This document shows positions 53,791 through 64,000 of a stretch of 64,000 bases of DNA, in pieces (position 1 is the stretch's first letter; each line of letters begins with the position of its first letter). The position numbers and the translations under genes are program-made. The stretch comes from Lycium barbarum (Eukaryota; Streptophyta; Magnoliopsida; Solanales; Solanaceae). Under the pieces are notes generated by a model. That model was given only the letters and a program-made list of their open reading frames with translations, was not told where the DNA came from and did no database searches. The stretch covers positions 123,194,376-123,258,375 of the forward strand of contig NC_083342.1 in NCBI RefSeq assembly GCF_019175385.1. Reading direction: 5' to 3'.

Positions 53791-54919
53791 GGGAATTCTA
53801 CCTGGTGTAGAGAACATTAGGAGTTATTTATATTTAGTAGCTATACTTTATTTTAATTACATCTGATAGCTAAATGCGGTATTTCAATTACATAAGGTAA
53901 CTAATTCAAAACCCGTCTTCTCTTATTCCATTGTATCAATCTGTTCCCTCAACACCCTCTCTCTTCTCCCTCAACTCTCTCACCACACTTAATACAACCA
54001 CTGCCTCCTCCACCACCACCATTGTATCCATCACCACCTACTCATTGCCACCGCCACCATAACCACCGCCTCCACAGTTACCACCACCGTGTCCACCGTC
54101 GTAGCCAATGTCACGACCACTACCATATAAACCGCCGCCATAACTGGCATCACCACGGCCGCTATAGGACTCACTGGAAACAGCAGCACCGTCACGGCCA
54201 GTGACGTCAACAACCTTGGTTCTTACGTCACCACCAGATTCAACTTCGAACTCAACAACTTCACCTTTTTCACTTTCTCAACAGTTTCAGATCTATCCTC
54301 TCAGGCAAGATACCGGAGCTAAATCTCAATTCTAAACTTGAAACTTTTAGATCTATCCTCTCCGGCGAATCAGCGGAGCTAGATCTCAATTTTTCGGTGC
54401 TAAAAAGTTTAGATCTATCTTTTCTGGCAAGTTACCGGAAAGCTTATACCACTTTATCTCTAATCTTCGGCGGTGTATTTAAGATCTGAGTGAATTTTTT
54501 TCATTGTATCTCAAATCTGAATGTATTTTTTTTCTTGTATCTCAGATTTTAGTGTATTTCAGTGTATTCGTTTTTTGTAAGTGTAAAATAGAGTGTTTCT
54601 TTATGTATTTTTCGCTTGTATTTCGAAGATTTTTTTTTTATATACAAATGAATACATTGAATTTTGAATACAACTAATTATTCATGTAATTTTTTTTGCA
54701 TTTATGTTGTTTGAATACAACCGAATTAAAATATAATAAGTTGAATACAGTGTAAATATAGCTATGAATGAATACAGCCGAATTGAATACAACAAAATAC
54801 AGCGGAATTGAAATACAACTGAATTTAAATACACATTACTGTAGCTACGAAATGTAATTAGCAAAAGTGTAGCTATGCCTAAAAAAAAACTAAAGTGTAG
54901 TCATTTTTGTAAGTTGCCC
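53791..54919 (-). mobile_element. Probable non-autonomous MULE (Pack-MULE-like) element B
   Basis: Starts GGGAATTCTACC; the other end on minus reads GGGCAACTTACAAAAATGAC. Both ends place a TAGCTA(T/C)ACTTT block about 47-58 bases inside. The flanking nine bases are A-rich on both sides (AAAAAAAAA and AAAAAAAGA), compatible with a 9 bp duplication but not diagnostic. It carries a fragment of a host gene (53971-54275) and GTATTT-rich arrays (54530-54640). Confidence 0.5.
53971..54275 (-). pseudogene. Captured GRP2-like (cold-shock domain, glycine-rich, zinc knuckle) fragment
   Basis: On minus, a frame reads EKGEVVEFEVESGGDVRTKV then VDVTGRDGAAVSSESYSG, which is the end of a plant cold-shock domain. 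A Gly/Tyr-rich stretch follows (ASYGGGLYGSGRD, HGGGNCGGGGYGGGGN), then a stop and, in the next frame, YNGGGGGGSGCIKCGER, the start of a CCHC knuckle. This order matches plant GRP2/CSP RNA chaperones. The fragment lacks the N-terminal nucleic-acid-binding motifs and the rest of the knuckles, so it cannot encode a functional protein. Confidence 0.78.
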
Positions 54920-55564
54920 AAAAAAAGACCAAAATCGTGGGTATCCCATTAAACCTAAATCTTATATACTCCCCATTAAGCCCAAATCTTGTATACTTTA
55001 TAATTTCGTTGGTATGTTTTATAATAAGAAAAAATATTATGTTTTATAATATAAAGTCTTAATTAGTATTATTAGGTCATTTTTTCGAAAACTCCTTAAT
55101 TCGCCCCTCCAATAAGAGTTTATCAATCTATAGGGCAAACTGGCAAGTGTTTATCTAGACAGAGCCCTAAGCAATTTTACAATATTGACAAGACTCAACT
55201 AAAGAGAGTCTTCTCCACCCCAATTAGAATATCAAATAGTTCATTATGGGCAATAAACCCTCTACCAGAAAAATAAAAAAGTTATCATGTAAAATGCGAG
55301 AAGAAAGTCCTTCATCATTTGTCCACTACAAAGGCAAAAAGCATCTATGTAATTATTCAAGATAGAGGGGGACAGACCTTGGCATTTCAACGACAAAGCT
55401 TTGGGTAATTGATGGGGTTAAAGGCCTTATTAGCTTTTAGTTGATGGAATTCTATTAAAGTAGGGGTATTAGACACATTATTAAATTAACAGTTTAACAG
55501 AAATAACAATAATAATGATTAAACTAACTTTGCCGCCTTCTTAAAGTTAAAGTTAATTTTTCTA
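54920..55564. other. Intergenic, no gene seen
   Basis: AT-rich; no ORF above 60 codons with protein-like composition and no recognised repeat ends. Confidence 0.4.
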
Positions 55565-55881
55565 CTCCCTCCGTCTCAAAATATTTATCGCATTTTTTAT
55601 TTACACGCCCATTAGAAAAACATTTATAAGGGTAACATTTTGACTATTTTACCCTCTGAACACATTTCATCATGTTCTCTCTCCTCAATAAATATTTACT
55701 CCATTAATGATGAAACTTCTTAAATGTTGCTATGTGAACTCACAAAATCAACCCATTGATGTAATTACTACAAGGATAAATGGGAAAAAGCTACTTAATT
55801 TTATCTTTAGTAAATAAAACATCAAATATTTTGAGACAAGTATTTTTAGTAAGGACGATAAATATTTTGAAACAAAAGGAG
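55565..55881. mobile_element. Stowaway MITE (317 bp)
   Basis: Flanked by TA. The left end CTCCCTCCGTCTCAAAATAT pairs with the right end ATATTTTGAAACAAAAGGAG. Typical Stowaway (Tc1/mariner-derived) termini. No coding capacity. Confidence 0.85.
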
Positions 55882-55883
55882 TA

Positions 55884-56784
55884 TTATCTTCTCTCATATT
55901 TTTTCAACTTACAAGTGCAAAAAAGGTTGAAATCGCTCTACTTATAGTATTTTTTTGGCGGGTTAGTTAAGCCTATTAAATTTGACTAATTAAAGTGATA
56001 TACAAAGCGGTGCATGGAGGGTGTTAGTTTAACCAATAATTAATCATTAAATAAGATTTTAAGCTTCTATTTATGGCAAGAAAACCTCTTGTTTATGCTA
56101 TCATGCCCCTATGCCTCGATGCTCAAATGCTTTTGCTCTTTTGACATGACATGAGATAATTAAGATTTTAGTTATTAATTAACTAACCTTTAAGATAACC
56201 ATGTGATTCTGTTTCCTGACAATGTGAAACGTCCTGTTTATAGGCTGGATTAACGTCATCTCATCTTCAAAATGAATGGACCCCTGTTAGTGAAAAATTA
56301 CTTCTATTTATTAAATGCTCCCCATGACCAACATGGAATGTTTTTTACATTGTAAAAACTCTAGTGGCATTACAGTAGTTTCATTTAATCCACAAACTTG
56401 TATGTTCAGAATTTCACCTCGTCACGAGAACTGAATATTTTAAATTTTTAGATGAAAAAGCGCTCAGGCACTTCGAAAAAGAGAGTTTTTTATGAACATT
56501 TTCAGCTAGTTCATCGTCATCATTATAACTAATTAAACAAGGAAACTAGTAATAATAGTAAAAGAATCATTTTTCTTCTGGAGTATCCTTCTTTAAAATG
56601 ATACCTTCTTTTAAAATGGGGGTAAGCTTGTCATTATAGGCGTGCAAGGTGGAATTATATTAAAGTTAGAACTAAAAATTCCGGATTTTACTTATGTCTA
56701 AGCTAATCAGAATGAGAGGATAAGCAAAAATTATTAACTTTTAATTCAAACATTATTTTCTCTTTTCCCATGGCTTGTAACTAT
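55884..56784. other. Intergenic, no gene seen
   Basis: AT-rich spacer without recognised genes or element ends. Confidence 0.4.
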
Positions 56785-56984
56785 GAGCCCGTTTGGATTG
56801 GCTTATAAGTTGCTTATAAGCTGTTTTCAACTTTTTTGAGTGTTTGACTGGCCAGCTTATAAGCCATTTTGTGCTAAAATAAGCCCAAAAAAATAATTTG
56901 ACTCATTTGGCTTATCTTATCTAAAGCAGCTTATAAGTTGAAACAGCTTATAAGCAGCTTTTTTAAGCCCATCCAAACAAGCTC
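56785..56984. mobile_element. Tourist-like MITE (200 bp)
   Basis: The left GAGCCCGTTTGGATTGGCTT pairs with the complement of the right AAGCCCATCCAAACAAGCTC. The body is made of repeated GCTTATAAGC palindromes. Flanking TAT on both sides may be a 3 bp duplication. The family is inferred from the termini. Confidence 0.75.
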
Positions 56985-57891
56985 TATTTCTAATTTCTTC
57001 TCAACCCCTCTTCTAGGAAGGCGGAAAAAATAAAAATAAAAAGGAAAAAAAGCAACCAAAGGGTAAATTAAGTGTTTAAGAGAGAGGGGCACAAGGGAGG
57101 ATATGATGGAGGCATTGACAGCTGTTTAGTAATAATCCCATTAATGAATTGAATGGAAAATTATCTAGAAAAGTAAACATCTCGAAAGCAATCAAGTACA
57201 CTAATTAAGATTTAAACATAAAGTGGAATCCCATTATTTTTATTATCGTTGTTCTTTCTTGTCAATTAGTTGTCCTTCATTGTATCTGATTAAGTAAAGC
57301 TGTCTTTGAAGATAACCCAAAAAAGGGGCACTTCCATTTGTTCAAGGACACAAAGATTATGTCCCCTTACTGCAATTGGCTTTTCATTAACTTTTTATGA
57401 TAATCTTCATCAGTTTCACTTCATATATTTCACATCACCACTTATAAATTCCTTGAAAAGCTCTTTGGTTTTTCCAAAACTTTAGTTTTTTTTTTTTTTT
57501 TCCAATCATCATTTGTTGTCCTTCGACGTCTCTTGAATGACTATTTTCTGAAGGATTAAACTTAAATTGAAAAAACAAAAAAATCAGCAGTAATGAAGTT
57601 CAGCTTGTTATAACATGTGGATCTACGTATTAAAGCTACCAACTCATGTTTAGTGTAGATGAACGCATACCTTTAATTAGTTATTAAAAGGTGCAACTGT
57701 GCAAATTGATAATTTTATACCGTTAATATATAAAAATCAAAGTAATTGTTGAAATATTACTCGGTCGTACAATCTATCACCATAATCTTCCAAAAAATTC
57801 TGTTTAGACATTTTCTCTTGCCCTTTCTCAATGGTAAGAAATATGACCGCTTATTGATATTCGATATATATCCAATACTCATATTTGGAGG
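56985..57891. other. Intergenic, no gene seen
   Basis: AT-rich with poly-T near 57485-57502; no gene, RNA or element end was recognised. Confidence 0.4.
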
Positions 57892-59137
57892 TTAGAGGTG
57901 TACCTGTGGCGTACACTAGGGCGATCAAGGACATATATGACAGAGGCAAGATCAGGGTAAGGACAGCGGGAGGAGATTCAGAGCACTTTCCAGTGGTGAT
58001 TGAGTTGCATCAGGGATCAACTCTTAACCCTTTTCTATTTGCTTTACTGATGGTGGATTGACGCGACAAATCTAAGGTGAGGTGTCATGGTGTATGCTAT
58101 TCGCGCACGGATGACATAATTTTGATTGACGAGATTCGTAGCGGATTAACGCTAAGCTGGAGGTTTGGAGATAGACTCTAGAGTTTGAAGGGTTCCGGTT
58201 GAGTAGGACCAAGACAAAGTACATGGAATGCAAGTTCAGTAACGTACCGCGTGAGGCTGGCGTGGAAGTGAGATTTGGTAACCAGGTCATTCAAAAGAAA
58301 AGAAGTTTCAAGTATCTTGGGTCTATTATCCAAAGTATTTGAGAGATTGACAATGATGTCACATATTGTACTGGGGCAGGATGGATGAAATAGAGGCTCA
58401 CATCTAGGGTCTTATGTGATAAGAAAGTGCCCCAAAACTTAAAGGCAAGTTCTACAACGTGGTGGTTAGACTGACGATGTTGTATGGGGCGGAGTGTTGG
58501 CCAATCAGAACACCCATGTTTAGAAGAAGAAAATTGCAGGAATGAGGATATTATGATGGAAGTGTGGGCATACTAGGAGAGATAGAATTAGAAATGAAGA
58601 GATCTAGGACAAGGTGGGAGTAGCTTCGGTTGATGATCGGATGCTGGAAGCGAGGCTGAGATGGTTCGAGCATATGTAGAGGAGATGCACGGATGCCCTC
58701 GTGCGGAGGTATGAGAGGTTGGCTATGGACGGTTTTATGAGAGGCAGAGGTAGGCCTAAGAATTATTGGGGAGAGGTGATTAGACATGACATAGCACATG
58801 TCCACCTTATCGATGACATGACCTTAGATAGGAGGTTATGGAGAACGCAGATTAGGGCAGAAGGTTAGTAAATAATCGAATGTTATCCTTTCATACTAGT
58901 AGACACAGTATTTTCTTGTCCTTCGATTTCTGTTACTTGTACTATCTGTTGTTTCTTATACTTCGATTATCGTATTATTTTTTCAGTTACGACCCCCCTT
59001 TTTTCCCAATCAACTTTATCATGCTTACAACAATATTTTGCAATGGATACTTTTATATATACTGCTTTAAATTGCTTTATCTTATGTCAAGGGTCTACCG
59101 GAAATAGCCTCTCTACCTCTCAAGGTAGGGATAAGGT
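57892..59137 (+). mobile_element. 5'-truncated RTE-type LINE (reverse-transcriptase remnant and 3' tail)
   Basis: Conceptual reading across many stops and shifts gives VPVAYTRAIKDIYDRGKIRV, VRTAGGDSEHFPVV, LHQGSTLNPFLFAL, a DDIILIDE block (the FADD active-site box split by a small insertion near 58108), SFKYLGSII, TMLYGAECWP and [12 protein letters not shown]. These are the RT and C-terminal region of Solanaceae RTE LINEs. The 3' tail (59091-59137) has GGTCTACCGGAAATAGCCTC and TACCTCTCAAGGTAGGGATA. It is cut at AAGGT by the solo LTR; the tail seems to resume at 61188. Non-functional. Confidence 0.85.
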
Positions 59138-61187
59138 TGTTATAATCTATTATTATCTGAAACAGTAATTAATAAACAAGTTATTGTTATTAATCAAAAC
59201 CAGAAATAAAATAATCAAACTGAAACGTAGAAGATTTAGAAAAAATATTTCGAGCCCACAAGTTACTTGTGTGTCCTTAAGGAATTATTCCCCACTGTTA
59301 CCAAGGATCTGGGTTACTTCCACCCAGGATAGAACAAAAGAACGTTTCTGTAATAGCGGCAATGCAAACTACAGAACTCTAGCGAACTCAAATCGTTGAA
59401 CAAATCACACAACACTTACAATTTTTGTTTGAAAACAATGCACTGAATGTGAAGTGAAAAAGTTAAGAATTTCAATTGCAGAAGTTCAGGATTTTTCGTT
59501 GTCCATAAAATTGAGGCGAAACCTCTAGAATTTCTAGCCAAGATTTTTGAACGAAAATACCTGTTTCGAAGAGGTATGACGCCTGTTCGGAAAAGACTTG
59601 CCTTTTCCATAAAAGGAAATGGCCGTTGGGAATATTTCGAGAATTTTAAATTAATTTTTGCGCGGAAATAATATTATATAATATCATAAATGGAAATGAA
59701 ATTATGAAATTGAAAAAGTAAATTTGGTCCAAAAAGATTATCAATCAATAATCAAAGCCGAAGCCGAGTCGAGCGACGACAACAGCGCGAGGGGAGACTT
59801 CTTTCTCAACTCTTTATGAGCTAGAGTACGTGCTTTCATATATAAGTACACAACTCTCCCTTTCCACCACCAATGTGGTACAAAGTTCTATTCCAAAAGG
59901 AAGTAAGGAACTTTACTCAAATTTTCAACTTTTCCCTCCATTTCTCTTACTTTCATTTCTCATTCACACTAACTTATCTTTAAGGGCGTGTTTGGAAAGC
60001 CACCTAGGTAATTGGAATTGAGTGTAATTACATAATTTGACCTGTTTGTTTGACCAAGTAAATATGGAAATTGAGTGTAATTGATAAGGTGTAATTACAC
60101 TCTCCAATTCTCAAAGGAGGGTTGAAAATTGAGTATAATTATATAGAGTTACTTTTTAGTTTGTTTCTTTTTTATTTCTATTATTTAATTTCTTTTGATT
60201 TTTAATTTCTTTTTTATTTCTATTTTTTTTTTGCTTTTAATTATTTTTATTTTTTAAAATGCATTTTTCTTTTTATATTATTTATTTTTTATTTCCTTTC
60301 TTCTCATTTCCAATCTTTACTTCTCGTGGTTTCATGTAATTGCTCGTATTTTTTTTATTTTATTCATTTAGCATAACCGTGTTATAATTCTAATTTTTTA
60401 AACTAAACCTCTTAATATTGTAAAGAATGAGTCATTAACAGACTTGACATATAACGAGTGACGCTAGTAAAGTAGAATTTCTTTGTGAATGAGGTTATAG
60501 ACTTATATTTTCCCTTTCTTTTGAATTATTTACTTAAGTTACGTTGGAACTTACTTATGTAATGTTGGAATTTGACATAAGAGTATTATGTTAAACTTTT
60601 TCTTTTGGATTTTGAATTTAGGTTATATTTTCAATTTTAATTTATTGGCTTTCACATTGCATGTTGTTTATTTTTCACTTACATTTGATGAATTTTTTGT
60701 GTCAAACATGTGAATAATGTTATGGCATTATATTTATAATTTTTTTTTCAAACATCCAATGCATGACATTCTCACAAAAAAGTCTTCTTTTAAGTTTTAT
60801 AATTAATTAAAATTAAATATTATTAATTTTAAAAATATATATCAATTATTTTTAACAATATTAGTTTCAAATATATGATTATTAATTAATATATTTTCAA
60901 GGAACAATATGTTATTAAATAACTAATTTATTATCATTTGTAAAGGCAAATATTTTTTAAATATTTTTTTTTTATAATTAATTTTTTAAAAAAAATTAAA
61001 CTAACCGTGTAATTACACTTGTGCAACCAAACATCACACTTGTAATTACACTGTAATTACATTATGAAAAACAAACAGGTCGTTGTAATTATATTATGAT
61101 GTAATTACTACCCTAGTAATTACACCAATTCCAATTACCAGGTGGCTTTTCAAACCGGCCCTAAAGCTTAAGCTTAAAATCTCAACA
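59138..61187 (-). mobile_element. Solo LTR of the Copia 2 family (~869 bp after removing the nested element)
   Basis: Starts TGTTATAATC and ends CTCAACA, flanked by the 5 bp duplication AAGGT (59133-59137 and 61188-61192). Subtracting the Harbinger-type insertion leaves about 869 bp, close to the 885/879 bp LTRs at 33-39 kb. It shares CGAGCCCAC, TGTGTCCTTAAGGAA, TTATTCCCC, CCCAGGATAGAAC, TCCAAAAAGAT and GCGCGAGGGG in order. No internal retroelement sequence is present, so it arose by LTR-LTR recombination. Confidence 0.88.
59984..61161. mobile_element. Non-autonomous PIF/Harbinger-type element (1,178 bp) nested in the solo LTR
   Basis: The ends GGGCGTGTTTGGAAAGCCAC and (minus) GGGCCGGTTTGAAAAGCCAC are inverted repeats continuing as CTAGGTAATTGGAATTG versus CTGGTAATTGGAATTG. 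They are flanked by TAA at 59981-59983 and 61162-61164, the 3 bp target of Harbinger elements. Subterminal GTAATTACA words repeat near both ends. The interior is very AT-rich with no transposase. Confidence 0.88.
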
Positions 61188-61390
61188 AAGGTACTCTACT
61201 TTTTTCATATTTCAATTTATGAAATTTTACTAGATATGTTATTGTTGTACCCAATACCCATGCTGAAACTTTTCTTTTGTCAGTCTCTTTTAAGCAAAAG
61301 AAACTAACTCACCTGGTACACTTCCATTTAATTTAATTTACTTGTTAGAGATCAAAAGTCCAAAAGTTAGCATCAAACTGGCAATTAAAT
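61188..61390. other. Non-coding, probable LINE 3' tail remainder then spacer
   Basis: Begins with the second AAGGT and ACTCTAC, resembling the continuation of an RTE LINE tail (AAGGT...ACACTCTACC). No gene was seen. Confidence 0.4.
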
Positions 61391-61497
61391 GAGACAAGAA
61401 AAGGTTGCTCGAATGATAAGCGTTCTTCACTTTCAATCAAAAGATTGTGGGTTCAATTCATCACAGGATCAAAAAGAGGGAGCTCGACAGAGGTAGA
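61391..61497 (+). mobile_element. Degenerate tRNA-derived SINE
   Basis: GGTTGCTCGAATGATAAGCG resembles a Pol III A box region and GTGGGTTCAATTCATC a B box. They are spaced as in Solanaceae SINEs, with AGAGGGAGCTCGACAGAGG downstream. The 3' half is truncated and no TSD was found. Confidence 0.6.
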
Positions 61498-62603
61498 AAA
61501 GAAAGAAAAAAAAATAGGCAATTAAATGAATCTCTAAACATGTACTGTTATTAATACATTTTTTTTTTCGTTTTGCCTTGCATGATGACAACTGAGACGG
61601 GAAGGTGGAGAATATATGTAAAAAGGAAAGGCTACAATCGTCGAACAAGAGCGTTTCAATCAAATCAAGGTTTTATCATAATTAACAGCACATGATACTT
61701 ATATTGACGAAGTAAATTTGAGATGTGCTATCGTTTTGTCATAGGGGAGTTGTGTTATAAGGTTGTACTAGTTTTTTTTTTTTTTTTTAAATAATACACA
61801 GAGTGCAACTAAATTTTTCTAGTTCTCTTTTTCATCCAACCCCATCGATTTAGAAAAACAGGAATTACGTAATCAGAGGGTTGGTGGATTGGAAGGGGGC
61901 ATCAGTAGAAACAAAGGTTTTTTTACCGATATTTAGTGAAATTTTGTGGTACAAAATATGATTTTCCCATTTCATTCTCACCGAACCAGCCCACTAGGAA
62001 AACGGCGGGTGGGAAGCAGGTTCCCATTGAAATACTAGAAAACTTTCTAATTTTTTTGTGTGAAAAAATTATTATTTAGGTTTTTTCGACTGAAATTCAG
62101 TAAGAATAACTACTAAACATTTTTCAGTGAAAAATTTTGATGAGAAAATAGTGATTTTTTAGTAGTGTGTGTGGGGTTGAGGGTTGTGCGGGAACGGTTA
62201 GATTTTAGTATTAATAGAGCACCACATAATATGCATTCCTAAAACTTTGAGAAACCTAATTTATCCAAACTTGGTTATATTCTCTTATACGAAAAATCAA
62301 AAGCTTAAGTATTATTTTTTTTGGTGCGTTGAAGGGTGAATTGGATAAGACCTCGCGTTTACTCGACACGTAAAGCCTAAGAACTTGGGCAAAAAACATA
62401 AGATCAACTTACCAGCATAAGACACATCAAGGATGGGGGCAAATGCATGTTAATTCAGAACCAAGCACCAAAACCCAAATTATTTGATTAGGAATTTGGA
62501 TGCGTCTTGGATTTCCCTTTCTAATCTGGTACATTGTACAGCTATACTTCAATCATAAAATTGACTTGTATGTCTAGACTCGCAAGGCTTTTTTCTCTCA
62601 AGT
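61498..62603. other. Intergenic, no gene seen
   Basis: AT-rich with poly-T runs near 61558 and 61771; the 61469-61663 minus frame is not convincing. Confidence 0.4.
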
Positions 62604-63467
62604 TTACGGATCCGATTCCTCTTTATTTTTCTTCTCTTCATTTTCCTCAAATTATTGCTTGGATTAATGACACATATCATAATCTAGAATTAATGACCTA
62701 GATTTAATTAACTAAAGTAAAAACTCTAACCACGGTTAGAATAATTAATTACTTCCAAATATTTACTCCCAAAATATATTTTTACAATCCCACAATTCTA
62801 AATCTACATTATATTTTTTCTAAATATATTAAAACTTTTCTTTCTTGGCATGAATAAATATTTTCCGTTAATCATTGTTATTTTTTTGCCACTTTTTTTC
62901 TATCCCTCGATATTGAAGCTTATCTCATAGGTATATACTCACCTTCTCATTCGAAGATGGAAAATTAGAAGTAAACTCCAACCTATGAATTATGATGATA
63001 TAATTAAAGAACTTTATAAAACAATATTTGCAAAATAAAAAGGCTGACCTAACATATTTTTAGTAGTACGTGCAAATTAACTTTAAGCACTCAAATTTTT
63101 GTTACTCTATCACCTTACAGGAGTTGTGGCCCTTTCAAATTCAGTTAGAAAAACAAATATTATGAATAAAGTAAAGGATAGACGTAAAAATATTTTAAGG
63201 TACGGCAAAAGTTTACTCAAGGAAAGAAAGAAAAGTATTTGATATATTTAGGAAAGATATAAGGTAGATTTGGAATTATGAGATTATAAAAATATATTTT
63301 GGGAGCAAATATATGGAAGTAATTAATTATTCTAACTATGATTAGAATTTTGTTCTAGTTAATTAAATCTAGACCACTAATTCTAGATCATGACATGTGT
63401 CATTCATTCAAGCAAAAACTTGAAGAAAATGGAGAGAGGAGAAATGAAGAGGAGCCGGATCTATTCA
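62604..63467. repeat. Long inverted repeat (two ~260 bp arms, ~340 bp spacer)
   Basis: The left arm 62604-62866 pairs with the right arm 63205-63467. Shared blocks when the right arm is complemented: TGAATGACACATGTCATGAT versus TTAATGACACATATCATAAT, GTTAGAATAATTAATTACTT (identical), CTCCCAAAATATATTTTTA, and AAATCTAC. Arms are about 80% identical by eye. It could be a foldback element or a MITE; no clear TSD was found. Transcripts would form a long hairpin. Confidence 0.85.
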
Positions 63468-64000
63468 ACCACACGTTGAAAATGACATTCGCTTGCTTCG
63501 TTGAAAACTACTTGCACTACCCCATACTCGTGTCACCTTTCAATTCTACATCTACAATTAGTACTTGGCCAAATGGCATATCCTATCTTCCAATATTGAG
63601 AAATAAACCGCATTCGATGTTAAGATGTAAACTTGTAGGACATTAGAAAAGACATTTGTGATGTAAACGAGCTCATGACTGACCAGTGACCTATATCATC
63701 TGCCGCCTCTTAGTTAATGGGATCAAAGTTAGCCTACAAAAATATAATAGGTTCAACTCGCCTAAATTTGGGCGGATTATTGGAATGAATATATATTTAC
63801 CGGGTAAAATGATACCAGGTAGCCACTTTTAAAGCGATTGTTTATATGCCGATTATATTTTGAACAACAATCTAAAAGTGGAGTTTGTGAAAATCATCTT
63901 TTTGGCGGGTCATTTTGGGTATAGATCAAGTTAGTTCATCTAAAAGTTTGGGCGAATTTACAAAGCATATGTTGTGCAAATCAACCCATAAGAAAAATTA
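63468..64000. other. Right-edge spacer, no gene seen
   Basis: AT-rich; the short frame 63395-63646 overlaps the inverted-repeat arm and has no recognisable features. Confidence 0.4.

Noticed and set aside
54022..54204. His-rich + strand ORF (60 codons)
   Set aside because: Shadow of the glycine-rich GRP2-like fragment on minus; GGT/GGC codons read in reverse give His and Pro/Thr codons.

Overview
This is plant nuclear DNA, most likely from a Solanaceae genome. The sequence is AT-rich and intron-bearing, genes are sparse, and transposable elements of almost every plant class are present. The Solanaceae placement is inferred from the element types (short-LTR Copia elements, an RTE-type LINE/SINE tail, hAT elements with long subterminal repeats) and not from a database match. 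Only three loci look like intact host genes: the last exon of a + strand gene that enters from the left edge (1151-1315), a two-exon gene for a 784-residue acidic repeat protein (3196-6503, minus), and a two-exon gene for a secreted SGNH/SASA-type carbohydrate esterase (21247-22806, minus). Everything else recognisable is mobile DNA or host-gene debris.

Layout. 1-10 kb: the first two genes and non-coding spacer. 10-16.4 kb: remnants of a papain-type cysteine protease, partly tandem-duplicated and split by a 4.66 kb Copia element (10597-15257), with a 923 bp non-autonomous hAT element next to it. 16.4-21 kb: spacer with hairpins, an unidentified protein-like stretch and a small RTE/SINE insertion with an 18 bp target duplication. 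21-23 kb: the esterase gene. 25.3-33.0 kb: a Mutator-like element (MULE) carrying a broken mudrA-type transposase gene on + and a spliced DUF1985 gene on minus, with tandem arrays between and around them. 33.1-39.6 kb: a second Copia element (6.5 kb) with ~880 bp LTRs. 39.6-48.9 kb: two degenerate F-box/FBA genes. One of them is broken by both a transposase-bearing hAT element (42347-46156) and a Helitron (46230-48514), and removing both on paper rejoins the local reading frame. 49-57 kb: non-autonomous elements and MITEs, one carrying a fragment of a cold-shock/glycine-rich (GRP2-like) gene. 57.9-61.2 kb: a LINE invaded by a solo LTR of the second Copia family, which was itself invaded by a Harbinger-type element. 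61.2-64 kb: a SINE-like remnant and a long inverted repeat.

The genes do not form a pathway. The window is mainly a record of successive insertions, many with readable target-site duplications, so the order of events can be worked out. Boundaries given to the base were read from the sequence by eye. Family names come from motif recognition without searches.
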